DNA from: Breviolum minutum Mf 1.05b.01
Taxonomy: Eukaryota > Sar > Dinophyceae > Suessiales > Symbiodiniaceae
Length of the DNA: 64,000 nt
NCBI GenBank assembly: GCA_000507305.1
Contig: DF241034.1
Location: forward strand, 29,023-93,022
Reading direction: 5' to 3'
Below the pieces are notes generated by a model. That model did no database searches. It was not told the DNA's origin and saw nothing but the letters and a program-made list of their open reading frames with translations. This document shows positions 10,601-22,165 of this stretch, in pieces. The number at the start of each line of letters is the position of its first letter. Position 1 is the first letter of the stretch. The position numbers were made by a program, and so were the translations under genes.

Positions 10601-13600
10601 TCATAGTGACTCTGTGTATTATCATGTCAAGAAACCATCTGAAAGAGTCAATTTTGCACTGAAAAAAAATGTTTCAATGAATCCTTTGGACCCATTTTTT
10701 GCATCACCAATCATTTGGTTGGTGTTTTTTTACCAAAGTTTCTGAAAAAAACCTGGTCCATCTCAGGATCATTGACAGGTTGGAATACGTACATAGTTGC
10801 GGTCTCCTGTACCGTGATATCAAGCACCTTGGCCACCAACTGGAAACGAAACGTGACCGATGACAGGCGCAGTGTTTCTTCATTCGCGGTCAACCACCGA
10901 GGCCGCACAATTTTTTAATGGGCCTTGGGGCAGGGCGCCCTAGTAGGCTGAAGCGCCAAAAGGTGGTGATGAGAGGCTTGAAACATCATGGAATCTGGTG
11001 AGAATTCAGAATCTACGATGGATAGTGGTGATACTGTTTGATGGCAACCAGAAATCCGGGATCAACTCACCAGTTGAGGGACAGGTAGTTTATCCATGTT
11101 TATCCCATTATTTCCAGGGTTTTATACATCCAAACGGTGGTTGGGAATGAGATTTCTAGATCCCATCAACAGTATTGAAGCCGATATCGGCGACGACTTC
11201 GAAGGGTCAAGAAGTGGAGGGATTGTTGGCCCCTGATCTCAGGAAGACTCCGCAAGACTCTACATTGTAGACTTTGGTTTGGCCAAGAGCAGCTTGTCTC
11301 ATGGAATTTTTGGAAAAAGCACCCACCCCTTTTAAAAGGCAATGGTTGAAAACTGTTCGTTGGTTTTGTTAATGAAGCTTTCTATTTGTAACGGAGAAAA
11401 AACACAAAGTTGGACTAAAACACACAGACTTCGAGATGTTGGAAGAAAAATCACCATCCATTTTGCCGTTCAGCATATGCAAAATTCTGATAAATTGAAT
11501 CGGTGCCTCGTTGCTGGTACACCCAGGATATATCGACAAAAATGGACGGTTCAAATCTCAGTTTTTGTTCACTGCTTCCGTTAATTTGTAGTCACTGGGA
11601 CTTTTTGACTGCAGGCAGTTGACGGTTTGGAGATTTGGGAAATTTGAAAAATTCACACCGATCCAATTGCACATCAACGTTCGGAGATGTAAACATCAAA
11701 ATGTTTCACGTGTTTTTAAATCAAGTTGAAGGACTTTACTTTTCTTGTTTGAAATTGTAATTTGACCATCCTCATTTGACCTGGGATGGGATTGGTTCAT
11801 CATGTTGTGACCTTTGATTTGTGTCAGGCACGCGCCATGTTCCAGCAGAAAACGGACTGGAATCACCGGCATCTTGACTTCGAAATGTCTTGGAAAAGAC
11901 CTGTGGTATTATTCTCCAAAACACTGGCTTGTTTTCGGGCAAGATTTGGAACTGCCAACTGCCAATAGTTTCAAAGTCTTGCATTTTAGCAAGCTGGATA
12001 TATCAATGAACCAATCTAGAAAAAGGGTGCGGTTTATCAGTTTGGTGTGGATCAACAGCGAAATCACGGAAAATTGTTCACTGCAACTTGTTCAACGGAT
12101 TTGATGCAAAAAATCGGGCCAGACAGTTTTGCCTTTTTGATCTTAAGGCACAGTGCGGTGGGGAATCTCGGAATTGGAGGGGGTCTCTTTTTGTGTGAGA
12201 GATGGCAGGGGCATTCCAAAAATCCCACGTGCGGTTGGATTTGTTCAAAGAAAATTGCAGAATTTGATGAATATCTAAGAACATATTTTGTTGAAGTGAT
12301 GTTCTGAGGCAACAAATTAGAAGAGTATACATTGCATATACCCCCCAACCACTAACAGTCACCACCAGGATTGTTATGTTTTTAGTTAGGGAATCCCTGT
12401 AAACCATCATGTTTTCAGCCGATGTTGGTGAGTTTTGTGACCGTGAAAATGTGAGGTACTCCAGCATCAACGTCCACGAAGGAGTGGAACCGAGCCGACG
12501 TGATGATTTAGAAGCGACAGGTGAACCGTTGGTTTACAAACCGGTTGGGATCGGTCCATTTCCCCGAGGTGGCACCGGGGGGAACTTTCACTCACTGCAA
12601 AGTTGTTGCGAAATGATCAATAAGTTGCGTCCTGAAAAAAAAAGGCCGTTTGGTTGGTTGGCTTATTTTTTTGGTGGATTAATCCCTACCCAGTTATATA
12701 AATATAGGGATTATAAGAAACAACCTGCAGGTTGCTTTCTCAATTATGAAACATCCTGAAATAAAAAACATCTCTGAAAATAAAGTGCGCCCCAAAAGGA
12801 TTGTATTCCAACCATCCATTTTTTGGGGGGGTCAGTTTCAGGCTATGAATTCCATGAAAGTCTCTGAATGTTTTGTCAGTTGTTCCATTGTCCGGTCGTG
12901 AAACCTTCAACTGGAGGGACGTTCAACGGTGAGATTGTAACATCTAAGTTTCAGGGAAAGATGAACTCTACACACAATTCACTGTTTCAAGCGGCCTTGG
13001 CATACCTTGACATAGGAATGCTGGAGTGAAAATCAAGATGAGATGCAGTCCAGAAAACAAGAAGCAGAGATTTCACGCAGACATGTGATTGAACTGATTT
13101 GTAGACATTTATCAAGACTCGTCCAGATTTATAGTCCTGTTATCTCTCTTTTGAGTGGCGATTTGCCCCCCTCATCAGGATACATGCTGATGCATTTTTT
13201 GCGAGGCGGGACAAAAAGTTGTCTTCCTGTCCAGAAAATATTGGAAATGTAAAAGGATGTTGTGAGATCGTCAGAGTGGGTATACGCCATCCTTCGGAAA
13301 ATGCGATGTCCCTCCACATGGATTGTCTTAAAGACCGTTGCTGGAATTTGTAGATCCAAAACGATAGGTTTCGAACCAAAAAAACCTTCAAAGTGCATAC
13401 TAATTGCTACGAAGATATTATGTTGATTTGTCTCAAAGGACTTACTTGCACTAGCTACCTTTTTCGTTTTTTGCCACTGGCAAACGTTTGGTAGTGTTAG
13501 CTGAGCTTTCCCCCCGCATGAGATAGTCAGATAGTCATGATACGTGAAAAAAGGAATGGGCCCCCAAGAATGAACAAACCACTAGATTCCGGACAAACGT

Positions 13601-16159
13601 ATGTTTGGGGGCAGAAAAAATCACATGTATAATTTATACAACATACTTATGCTCCATGTTTTTTCATGTATACATTTTTATCCATTTACTGTATTTGTTT
13701 AATGACTTGCTTTTTTGCTTTTTTGGAAATACTGTAGTGTCATTGGCTCATTGGCTTTGCCATGTCATTGAACTTCCCTTGTTCCTGTGCCAGGCGACTT
13801 ACCTTGGCTGGGCCTGAAGGCAAGGTCCAAGAAGTCCAAACATAAGGCCATCAGCGGTCTTGACCTCAGACATACCTCCTCACCTTGTAGGTTGCCAACC
13901 TACAGCTCCTCACCCTCTATGTCGCCAACCTACAGCCCTTACAAGTTTGCCCAACCATACCTCCTCACCCTCTAGGTTGCCAACCTACAGCTCCTCACCC
14001 TCTAGGTTGCCAACCTACAGCCCTTACAAGTTTGCCCAACCATGCCTCCTCACCCTCTAGGTTGCCAGCCTACAGCTCCTCACCCTGTAGGTTGCCAACC
14101 TGCAGCCAAACAAGTTTGCCAAACTATGCCTCTTCACAGCTTTGCAGGTTTGCCCAACCATGCCTCCTCACCCTGTAGGTCGTCAACCTACAGCTTTACA
14201 AGTTTGCCCAACCATGCCTCCTCACCCTGTAGGTCGCCAACCCGCAGCTTTACAAGTTTGCCCAACCATGCCTCCTCACCCTGCCAACCTACAACCCAAA
14301 CCCTGTCTTGGCAACCTACTGGCTAAATGTGGGCCCGACATTCAAATACTGCAGCCTCCAAACTCTGTAGTTTGCCAACCTACAGCCCTAAACGTTAGCC
14401 TAACATGCAAAATCATGTAATTTCCTTACCCTCCCCAAAACTAACATAGCCCCTGAAAATGGGCCATCCCAAAAGGAAATTCATCTTCCAACCATTGATT
14501 TTCAGGGGCCATGTTAGTTTCAGGGAGGGTAACCCTGGGTGCGGTGCTTCTTAGTGTATTTTTTCAGTTTTGGCCAGGGCCCACACCACATGAAGATCTC
14601 CGTTGTTGAGCGAGCTTCCTGCATATCACCGAGGTGTCAAGCAGGACACCTCCGATGAAGAGCTTTGAAGCATAGCTGCATATGATAGACGGGGGCCGGT
14701 GATCCCACCCCTTTGTAGGATTCCAGGTGCAGAAGTTATCCGTCTCTTGTGTGATCGCAAGGTGTTGTTGATAGGGTGAACTGCAACAGCATCTTTGCAA
14801 TTGTCGTTGACAAGCCTGATGGATGGAAAATTTCACATCAAAAAGGGCTCTGACTTTTGATGTGTGTGCTTCAGTTTGGCGAATGTATTTCAATCATTTA
14901 TCAAATTCTAAGTGATCAATTCAGACCCATGGTTGGCTGAGGTCGGGGTTATCCCGAAGAATTTTGTGGCCGAGCTGCATCACATGTTGATTTGTCGGGA
15001 AAATATCCTCAAAGAATGCAAAAACCCCTTGCCAATTTATAGCGGTACATTGACATCAACCCAAAATGGATCCAAAAATGGTGGTTGGGTAAGGGGCAAT
15101 GCCCCTGATACCTTCAATTCTGTGTTGAAAGGTTGAAATATTTAGACTTCACCCAGCATTCTGGTAACTAAGGCATTTTTCTACAATACTGCAGATCCTT
15201 GCAATTCAGTGAGAAGCCGAACTACGACTTCCTGTCCCTTGTCTTGAAATGGCAGTTGAAGTAGAGAAATCATGTCAGGTTACAGATGTTTTAGTACCAG
15301 CACCTTCCAAGGGGGGCCAATCAAACCCTAAAGGATGCTGAATTGACACCCTTTTTGTTACCATGTCGCTTTGGAAGGTCCAGTTACCATCTTCATACCA
15401 TTTTAGTGTGATTTCTACTTCAAAACCCTGAGCGAAACTTTGACAAATTCCAATTTCCAAGGCGCAACCTTTTTCGCAAGCTCTTCGAGAGGCCGATTTT
15501 TTGACACCCTTCACATAGTTTTTTTCGTAGGAGAAAAGGTGACAAACCCTGAAGTTTGAGATTCGAAACTCAAAAAAATAAGGGTTTCCCTTAAAAAAAA
15601 CATGTCTTTCGTTCAGGTTTTCGTTGTTAAACTTCACGGATGCATTTGAACCGGGAAACAGTGGTGAAGTTTGAACTGTGCCTTATTTATGTCTCATGCA
15701 GAAATTTTGGATGAATGTAGATCTACCTCCCACTGGTTCAATGGAAAATGACCCAAGCTTGTTACATCTAAAAGTTTATGGATGCACCCATTTTCCACTG
15801 GGTTTTGTTGGAGGAAAGGTAGCAGGTTGCTCTGCAAAAAACCACGCATGTCCAGGGAAGGTTTTGTTGATGATGGCATCTTTGACTGGACGGGGATGAA
15901 GCTCGGCCTTCGAGGATTTGATGCGATGACGCCTGAAAAATCGAACAAAGAGTCAACGCACGTGCGTGTGCTAGGGAAAAAGGCTATGACAAATCCGAGA
16001 ATGACATGCAATCAGACTTTGGATGTTGAAATCCAGAGAGGTTTGAGAGCTTTCGGGGGAGACAGAACGACTGCAATAGAGAAGAGGTTTTATGTCAAGG
16101 TACAATCAAAGGAGGGAGCTAAACGACTTGTCCATGGCGGAAATCCGCTTTCAGCTTAA
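7668..16159 (+). CDS. Casein kinase 1-like Ser/Thr protein kinase, 16 or more exons
   Basis: The product should be a CK1-family kinase transferring phosphate from ATP to Ser/Thr. Exons read by eye: 8041-8304, 8434-8555, 8669-about 8700, 8884-8938, 9308-9367, 9643-9723, 10045-10087, 10767-10823, 10902-10929, 11243-about 11287, 11828-11868, 12419-12520, 13179-13205, 13794-13853, about 14942-14988, 15195-15251 and 15856-16159 (TAA stop); more tentative N-terminal exons at 7668-7723 and 7928-7992. Motifs in order: GEIGSGSYSEVYLG (P-loop), NVAVK, EGKFYEAL, GEYNFMVMDLLGPSLD, KRFSLKTILTLAVQ, RLEYVHSCGLLYRDIK, PHNFLMG, LYIVDFGLAK, RYSSINVHEGVEPSRRDDLE, GYMLMHFLRG, DLPWLGLKARSKKSKHKAI, SLQFSEKPNYDF and FDWT. 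The catalytic loop has YRD instead of HRD and PHN instead of PDN/PEN; catalytic Asp, Asn, Lys and DFG remain, so activity is likely. Most introns start GC. Junctions after VKVD, DFGLAK and KHKAI are unresolved and small exons may be missing there. Confidence 0.85.
8041..8304 (+). repeat. Coding microsatellite (AAC/CCACAA/CAG/AAG) in kinase N-terminus
   Basis: Tandem AAC, then CCACAA hexamers, CAG/CAA, more CCACAA, CAA and AAG units fill about 8068-8267. In the frame that joins the kinase exons this reads poly-Thr, then Gln/Pro-Gln runs, seven Glu, then VLLLDTDPWSELQ. The end at 8304 is a GC donor that joins in phase to 8434. Upstream TGA in frame at 8030 implies the exon begins after the AG at 8039-8040. 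Confidence 0.6.
8736..8823. mobile_element. MITE-like element, family B copy 3 (intronic)
   Basis: TACTCCCCTAAAAAAAGCAA at the left and TGTTTTTGGGGGAGTGTA at the right. It lies between the kinase exons at 8669 and 8884. Confidence 0.6.
9006..9093. mobile_element. MITE-like element, family A copy 4 (intronic)
   Basis: GGTGGTTTCAAATATGTTTT at the left, GAAGATGAACCCATGTTGAC inside, TTGAAACCACCAACTAG at the right. It lies in the kinase intron between 8938 and 9308. Confidence 0.75.
11031..11175. mobile_element. MITE-like element, family C copy 2 (intronic)
   Basis: Left ATACTGTTTGATGG, inner CACCAGTTGAGGGACAGGTA, right CCCATCAACAGTAT. It lies in the kinase intron between 10929 and 11243. Confidence 0.65.
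12664..12735. mobile_element. Family H repeat fragment (intronic)
   Basis: GGATTAATCCCTACCCAGTT, ATATAGGGATTATAAG and AACAACC match the other family H copies. It lies in the kinase intron after 12520. Confidence 0.45.
13875..14400. repeat. Minisatellite, about 30- and 55-bp units (intronic)
   Basis: At least nine units of CTCCTCACCCTCTAGGTTGC plus CAACCTACAGC, several extended by CCTTACAAGTTTGCCCAACC. It starts about 20 bases after the kinase exon ending at 13853, so it is intronic. The long Pro/Ser/Thr open frames across it are repeat artefacts. Confidence 0.85.
14427..14531. mobile_element. MITE-like element, family B copy 4 (intronic)
   Basis: TACCCTCCCCAAAACTAACA and ATGTTAGTTTCAGGGAGGGT ends are inverted and well conserved. 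The inner arms CCCCTGAAAAT and ATTTTCAGGGG also pair. Confidence 0.75.
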
Positions 16160-16790
16160 ATGAATTTCTGACGAAACAGCGTTCCAGGGTTCCCCACAAC
16201 ATTCTTGGAGGCAATGAGCTCTAGAAGAGAGAAAGAAGAAAGAGAGACAAGATGATTTCAAACTCAAGAATTGCTATCCTGTATGATATGGCTGGCTGTT
16301 TTTTGTTGTGAATTTGTGTGTATGTGTGTGTACGTTTATGTTTCTTTGTTCTTCAGCCTTTTTGACTGCTAAATTGTCTGGATGGCTGTTCATCACTGAG
16401 GAGCCTCCCTCCGCCAAGTGAGCGGAAAAAGATGGTCTCCTGTTCCAGAGATGTGCGGAAAGAACGAGAGAAGGACCTAAGACAAATGATTTTTTTAAGT
16501 GTACTTTCGGGTGCAAGAGCGTTTCCGGGTTTGTATATGATTCAAGATGATTGACCCCCTCAAAGGGATGGTGCATCCTAATTTTGTTTGGCATAGCCAT
16601 GTGCCATTATCTTCCCAAAAGGTTACAATGTGGAAAATCTTGGAAAATATACCAAAACGCTTCATCCCCTGTTAGAAAACAACGTCTCTCGCATTCTAAA
16701 AAAAGCGTCGTGCCACAAACTCTTGACTTTTTTTGGCGCCAAATTCCCGATCTCCAAAGGTAATGAGAGGTTTGAGTGGTTTACTACGAA
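16160..16790. other. Downstream of kinase gene, nothing recognised
   Basis: GA-rich and GT-rich tracts near 16,220-16,330. No exon with clear coding composition, RNA gene or terminator-like structure was recognised. Confidence 0.4.
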
Positions 16791-16893
16791 GAGGTGGTTT
16801 CAAATATTTTTCAATTTTTACCCCCAAGTATGGGGAAATGATCCAAGTTGACGATATAATATTTTTCAACTGGGTGGCTCACCCACCAACTAG
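16791..16893. mobile_element. MITE-like element, family A copy 5
   Basis: GAGGTGGTTTCAAATATTTT at the left, GGGGAAATGATCCAAGTTGA inside, CTCACCCACCAACTAG at the right. Confidence 0.7.
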
Positions 16894-17644
16894 ACTAGCA
16901 ATTTTCCAATGGGCGCGGTTTTTTTTCTAACACATCACTTGATCATGAATGGAGATGCCTTCGGATCCGTCAGGAGGCGAAGTTGAAGGCCTTTTTCGGA
17001 TTGTTCGGTCGGTCAGAGGGTGGTGAAATATCACCAAAAAACGCAGAAAAAAAACATGCCTTGTTTTTGGGTTAGAGTTTTGAAAAAAATGGCAGGTTGT
17101 TGTCAAGAGATTGAAGTAATTAAATTAGTTTAAATGATGTAGTGTTGATTTCATAAGGTGTTTGTTTGATCCTTTGCATGATCTGGTTTGATATAGCAGG
17201 GGGAACTATTTGTATTCGACGTTTTTGGCTACGCAGGTAGTTGTTTTAAAGCTGCTGGAATCAATCACTTTACAGCTTTGAATCTATACCAAGACCTGAG
17301 TAGAAAGCTTTCAGAAAGCGCCAACTGTAATTTGTTTTCTCGTTTTGGAGATGTTCATGGTATGATTGTTGATTATGTGTCAATATATGTTACTATTTTT
17401 CCATATTTGTTCCTATAATATTCCACGCAAACTGTGGCATTTCCTGCACCATCAAAAATCCTCGAAGTCATTGAAGGTGGTGGAGATGGTCAACGGCACG
17501 AATGGGACCCGGTCTAGAAGCCGCGGTCGCAACGAAAAACGCAGCTAGCTTGGGAACGAAAAAAAAGACATCGCCATTCGCGCGCCATGCTGCGGCGACC
17601 CAGGTGGCAGGACATGACTTACTTGACTAAAACTACCAGTTTTT

Positions 17645-17734
17645 GCCTCTCGAAAATAGAAGTTTCACCAAAGAAAAGTTTTTCGTCTTCCAACCGTCCA
17701 TTTTCACGGGCCGTGCTGTTAGTTTTGGGAGTGT
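17645..17734. mobile_element. Family B fragment (copy 5)
   Basis: The right end GTTAGTTTTGGGAGTGTA and the inner words TCTTCCAACC and CATTTTCACGGGCC match family B. The left end is eroded. Confidence 0.4.
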
Positions 17735-18110
17735 ATATATTTGGTGTCCTGGATGTGGTTGGGAATGATAAAACTTGAAACTGCCGAGTGGACGAGCGGT
17801 AGGTACATGCTTTCTCCACAAGGTTGAACACTTCACAGAAGTCAGCCACTGTTTTTTCTTCGGGGATGAACCTTTGACACTACTCGAAAAAAAAAAATGC
17901 ATTCTGACGCGTCAACATTTCCAGTAGTCATTTCATTGAAATCATTACCCTCGTTGGTACTAACATATCCCATCCCAAGACACTTTTGAGTCGATGATTT
18001 TCCGAACTTCTCGTTTGGTGGGGTCAATTTGTTTTCTCGTTTCCTGGAGGGTAAAAGATGGTAAAAGCTTGGTATTCCTACTATTGTTACACCGAAATCC
18101 TGTTGCAGTT

Positions 18111-18215
18111 TACCCTCCAGTAAACTAACATGGCAATGGAGAATCCCCATTTTCAATAGGTAATACATCTTCAAAAGGGTTATTTTTCATTGCCATGTTA
18201 GTTTACCAAAGGGTA
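18111..18215. mobile_element. MITE-like element, family B copy 6
   Basis: TACCCTCCAGTAAACTAACA at the left and TGTTAGTTTACCAAAGGGTA at the right. The inner ATGGCAATGGA pairs with TCATTGCCAT and is shared with the copies at 31.4, 33.0 and 51.7 kb. Confidence 0.75.
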
Positions 18216-18791
18216 CAAGAAATCAATCCATTAAGATCATGACTCACCAAACCCCAATGATGTTTGTAGCTGTTCCAGGCCGAGCAGCAAAAAAAAACGC
18301 CACGCTTTTGAGTGGTTCAGTCGTCCTTCCGGATGAGGCGGCTGAGTGGAAAAAGTCTTATTGTGACTCCACAATAAACAAGGAAAAGCCAAGGGACATT
18401 AGAGAATCTGGGAGATGTTGTATGTCAAGATGTAGGAAAACATGAATGGATGACAGGTCCACAATGTTAAGAGATACCGAATGATTCTTGTCTTTGACCC
18501 TCCAAGTTCGTTGCGTTGTGTTTGCCCACTGTGACAGGAGCGCGCTGCAGAAGAAGCAGTCACTTTAGTTGGTTTCGCACCGGACAAGGATGTTACACAA
18601 AGCTCGTTGAAAAAGCAGTGATTTGACCAAATTACCCATTTTGGGGGGGATCAAACAATGCAAATGCAGAGTGATTTGGAGGGATTTCCCTTACAATTAG
18701 TGCATTGAGTGGGTTGGTGATTTTTCATGACCCCTTGTTTGAGTTCTGCATGCTACGATTTCTTACAGTACTTCTTCCTATGTTAGAAAAG

Positions 18792-18847
18792 CCACCTCCA
18801 AAGTTGGCTGTGAAGCCCGCAGCTCCTTGCAGTGAGGATCTCCCAAG
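18792..18847 (+). CDS. Exon-like segment, Pro/Lys-rich, unknown
   Basis: After GAAAAG the plus strand reads PPPKLAVKPAAPCSEDLP up to a GT donor in phase 2. Together with the segment at 19,036 it suggests a second plus-strand spliced gene downstream of the kinase. The phase-2 end does not by itself prove direct joining to 19,036, although that exon also begins with one split base. Product unknown. Confidence 0.35.
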
Positions 18848-19035
18848 GTGTTCCAAATGTTTCTACCTGGAACCCCAAACAACCAGTTTAAAATGGATCT
18901 TTGGTTAAAGAACCAGTTTCTATGTAAAGATTTGGTTCATCATGCAATTGATAGATAACCGTTTAGAAATGGTTGTTTGGGGTTCCAGGTACAAATGATT
19001 GAGGTGAAATTATTTTCGTTCTTTAATATCCAAAG

Positions 19036-19137
19036 CTCACCTGATTCGGTGCCGAAGCTCACTGAATCAGCGCGAACCACCGCTCTCGAACCAGCCATTT
19101 GCAGCATCTGTGGACATTCTCTGTACCAACAGTACCA
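19036..19137 (+). CDS. Exon-like segment with CxxC, unknown
   Basis: After CAAAG the plus strand reads SPDSVPKLTESARTTALEPA then ICSICGHSLYQQY for 33 codons, ending before a GT donor in phase 2. The CSIC pair could be half a zinc site. The acceptor phase is compatible with the exon ending at 18,847. The minus strand also has an open reading here (AGSRAVVRADSVSFGTES), so strand is inferred, not certain. Confidence 0.35.
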
Positions 19138-19390
19138 GTAGCCCAAGATGTTTGGGTTTTGAAAGGGTTTTAATGATCGTGCTGCTAAACAGGTAGGCGG
19201 CTTGTCATTGTGACACAAAATGACACAAGTATTTGATAGTATTTGCATATTTACATCAACTTCAAGTTTGGAAAATTCGGGCATGGAGAAATCACCCCAA
19301 TCCACTCTGAAGTTGAACAAAATGCCGGATACGAGGATAAGATGTTTTGGGGAAATGCAAATGAGCAATGAAGAAAGCCATGGTTGTTCA

Positions 19391-19468
19391 GGCTATATAG
19401 GGGACTGTACTACCCTCTTCTGAGGGGATTATGATAAACCATTATAAGAATCCCTATGAAACAACCAG
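19391..19468. mobile_element. Family H repeat copy (inverted orientation)
   Basis: GGCTATATAGGGGACTGTAC, CCATTATAAGAATCCCTATG and AACAACCAGTA match the reverse complement of the copy at 48,344. Confidence 0.5.
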
Positions 19469-19583
19469 TAGAATGGAAAGTAAGAAGGTTTTCTTCGTGG
19501 CTCAAATGTTTTCACAAATCCTTTTTTCTCACAATCCCGTCAAGATGGATCCCATCATTGGATTCTGTTTTGCTGTTTTCGCA

Positions 19584-19650
19584 GATTCTGCGGATGCTGA
19601 CCAATATTTGTGTCTTGGTGTTGCTGGTTGTAGTGCTTTTATCACGTCCT
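19584..19650 (+). CDS. Exon-like segment, one membrane helix
   Basis: After TTCGCAG the plus strand reads ILRMLTNICVLVLLVVVLLS then RP, a strongly hydrophobic stretch long enough to cross a membrane. No partner exon was identified, and no family can be named. Confidence 0.25.
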
Positions 19651-21070
19651 GTTTTTAAAATAGCAGTTTTTCCAGCAGCTTCACAAAGTTACTCTGCAAG
19701 CACTAAAACAACCAGCACAAGCCAATCAATGTTTTTTTTCGATTGGGCCGCGACAGCAATTGTGCCTGAAATGAGATGTCCCGGTTTCAATTGTCGATGA
19801 GGAGATAGTATACAATGTATACAGAAGATATCAGCATGTAATTGTAGCCTATCATGAGCTGAGAACTGTGCTAATAATTCGAGGATGAGTGTCCAAGAAT
19901 ATCTATAAACACAGCTGCGGTGCAGATTTGCTTCGGGTCATTTGAAAAAAATGTAGTGAAGATATGAACTTTGAATGATAAGGATGCGATTGATCCATTC
20001 TTCGCATTGGAAAATTCGAGGCATTCTGACAAGTGTCATAGCAAAGCATGTTCCAGCGGTACACCGACTTCTGTGTGTTGTTTCATGTTTTGTCAGCTCA
20101 ATGACTTGCAACTTCCATGATGAATGCTAACACCAAAAATCACTTAAGGGGGACATCCAGTATAGATTGGTGCTGGCAGTTTCACAATGCCAATTCTTTT
20201 CGTTTGTCTCTGAGCAGTTTCAGTCGAAAGCTTGCCTCAAGGTCAGGTTCGTAGAGGTTTTTTGTTGGAAATGGAAACTTCTTCTTTCACCTTAGCAACA
20301 TGCAAATGGAGTGATCTTGGGTGACTTCCATCCATACAAAGTGTATTTTTTTGGCAAAAAATGGAGAATTTGGGTTGGTTTTTGAGAGGAATTGGCGATT
20401 AGTAAGATGGTGGTGTCCTAGTGTTTTGGTGGTCGGTTTCTGTAGGGAATTCATACTGGGTTCTTTATCGTTTATCGTACAAGCAGTGACCAGCCCCCGT
20501 GATAGTTGGTGAACATCAGTAGATGAGGGGATTGCAGCACGCTTGTTTTTGGGGATGTTCACGTTTGGGAAAATGAACATCAACAGAATTCTTTCTGTTA
20601 ATGCTAAGCAAAATCCCAAGAGGATTGAAGATCAAGAGCCATGGGTCCATATCCGATGATGCGAAGTGTTTGTTTCTTCATGTTTGTGTGTTGACAAATG
20701 GGTTGGCCGGTTGGCTTTCGGCCTGCTGTTCAAAAAAGACTTTACTCGAAACTTTAAAGCATTGCTGCTGGCACGGCGGGCGCAGGCACGGTTTTTGGTG
20801 TATTTCTGTATTTTGTGTGGTGTGAAGCATTGACACTATCAGTTTGTGGGTTTCGTTCATATCTTCAACTATAAAAACATGGCTAGCTTTGGACACAACC
20901 AGCTGTTGGGTCCCGTGGCAGGTTGCATCTCTTGTTGTACATATGTACTTCTTCCAAACAAATGCAGTGCCAGTGTCTCAGGAATTCCCGGGGGGCAGAT
21001 CCAATGGCAGATGTCTTGCAAGCATTTTCAAAAAATGGCAATGTGTATGAAATTTTGTTTGGCAAAATCC

Positions 21071-21184
21071 TACACCCCCTAAGATTAACATAGAGTCTGA
21101 AAATGACGGTTTGGAAGATGAGTTTCATTGAGTTTCCTTTTTCAGGGGTATATTCTCAGGTTCCATGTTCATCTTCCGGGGTGT
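21071..21184. mobile_element. MITE-like element, family B copy 7
   Basis: TACACCCCCTAAGATTAACA at the left and TGTTCATCTTCCGGGGTGT at the right. The interior has GACGGTTTGGAAGATG. Confidence 0.6.
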
Positions 21185-22081
21185 TGGGCGCATGCTACCA
21201 TCTGCTGTTTGGAAAACTAAGGCTCAACTGCTGTGAGAATGCCCTCCCTGGACAGTTAGTGCGGCCCATGGACAGTGTGTGAATGAGAAAGGTCAGAAAT
21301 GAGCAGAACTGTTTGGATGTTTCTTTTCAAGATATCTGAAATTTGGATACATATTGAGCCCAGGGATGACAAGCAAGTTCTTCATCAACAGCTACAGTAT
21401 CATATTCCTCATCACTCCTCAGCATGCTTCATCACAACAACCAATTATGTAATCTACAGTAACGAAATCCCATTGACAATAAGAAGAGTCATGCCCGACC
21501 CAACCTCCAGAACACCGAATACTATCAAAACCTCTTAGAACAGCTTTGGGAACCATGTTTGATCATCAGTGTGCATATCAGTGATACGTATTACGGATGT
21601 GTCATTCCCTGCACTTTTCCTCGGTGCAGTTTGGGGGATTTTTGGGGCACAAAAAGGATCCAGTGGGGATCAGCCAAGGATCAGCCCAAAATAGATCACT
21701 TCATCAAAAGCGAAACTTCTTCCACTTTAAAAATAACATGTTGGGAGCCATTTCGACTTTTGAATCAATTTTTTCGGCAGCACAGGGGACCGATGATTGG
21801 TGATGCACATAAGTTACATATTTTTCTATAGGAACCTGATTTTGTTCAAGCAGAAGTGATTCTGTAATGCGCCCAGAAAGGAGGGAAAGGATGCAAGACT
21901 GATCAAAGCTGTCCTATGATGCACATCCAAACAGTGTGAACCCAACTGTCAACCTTTGCTTCTTTGGCCACAGGATATAGTCATGGACTCCTCCATGACG
22001 CATTTTTGAGCCGCATAAAGATAAGAAATATATCCTCATTGTACCTCAAATTTCCGTGCAGAATGTGAAGCTGTACCTGGT

Positions 22082-22165
22082 CTTGGTGGCGGTGTTAATT
22101 TTTTTGAATGGGCAGATGATCCAATTCGACAAATATTTTTCAGATGGTTGGAAACTACCAACTAG
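22082..22165. mobile_element. Family A element, degraded (copy 6)
   Basis: GATGATCCAATTCGACAAAT and the right end GGAAACTACCAACTAG match family A. The left end is diverged. Confidence 0.5.

Noticed and set aside
13860..14420. Overlapping Pro/Ser/Thr/Cys-rich open frames
   Set aside because: Caused by the intronic minisatellite, whose unit length leaves frames open.
19039..19100. Minus-strand exon AGSRAVVRADSVSFGTES with a GTGAGC donor
   Set aside because: The plus strand reading is longer, has both splice signals in compatible phase with 18,847, and matches the strand of nearby exon-like segments; kept only as an alternative.
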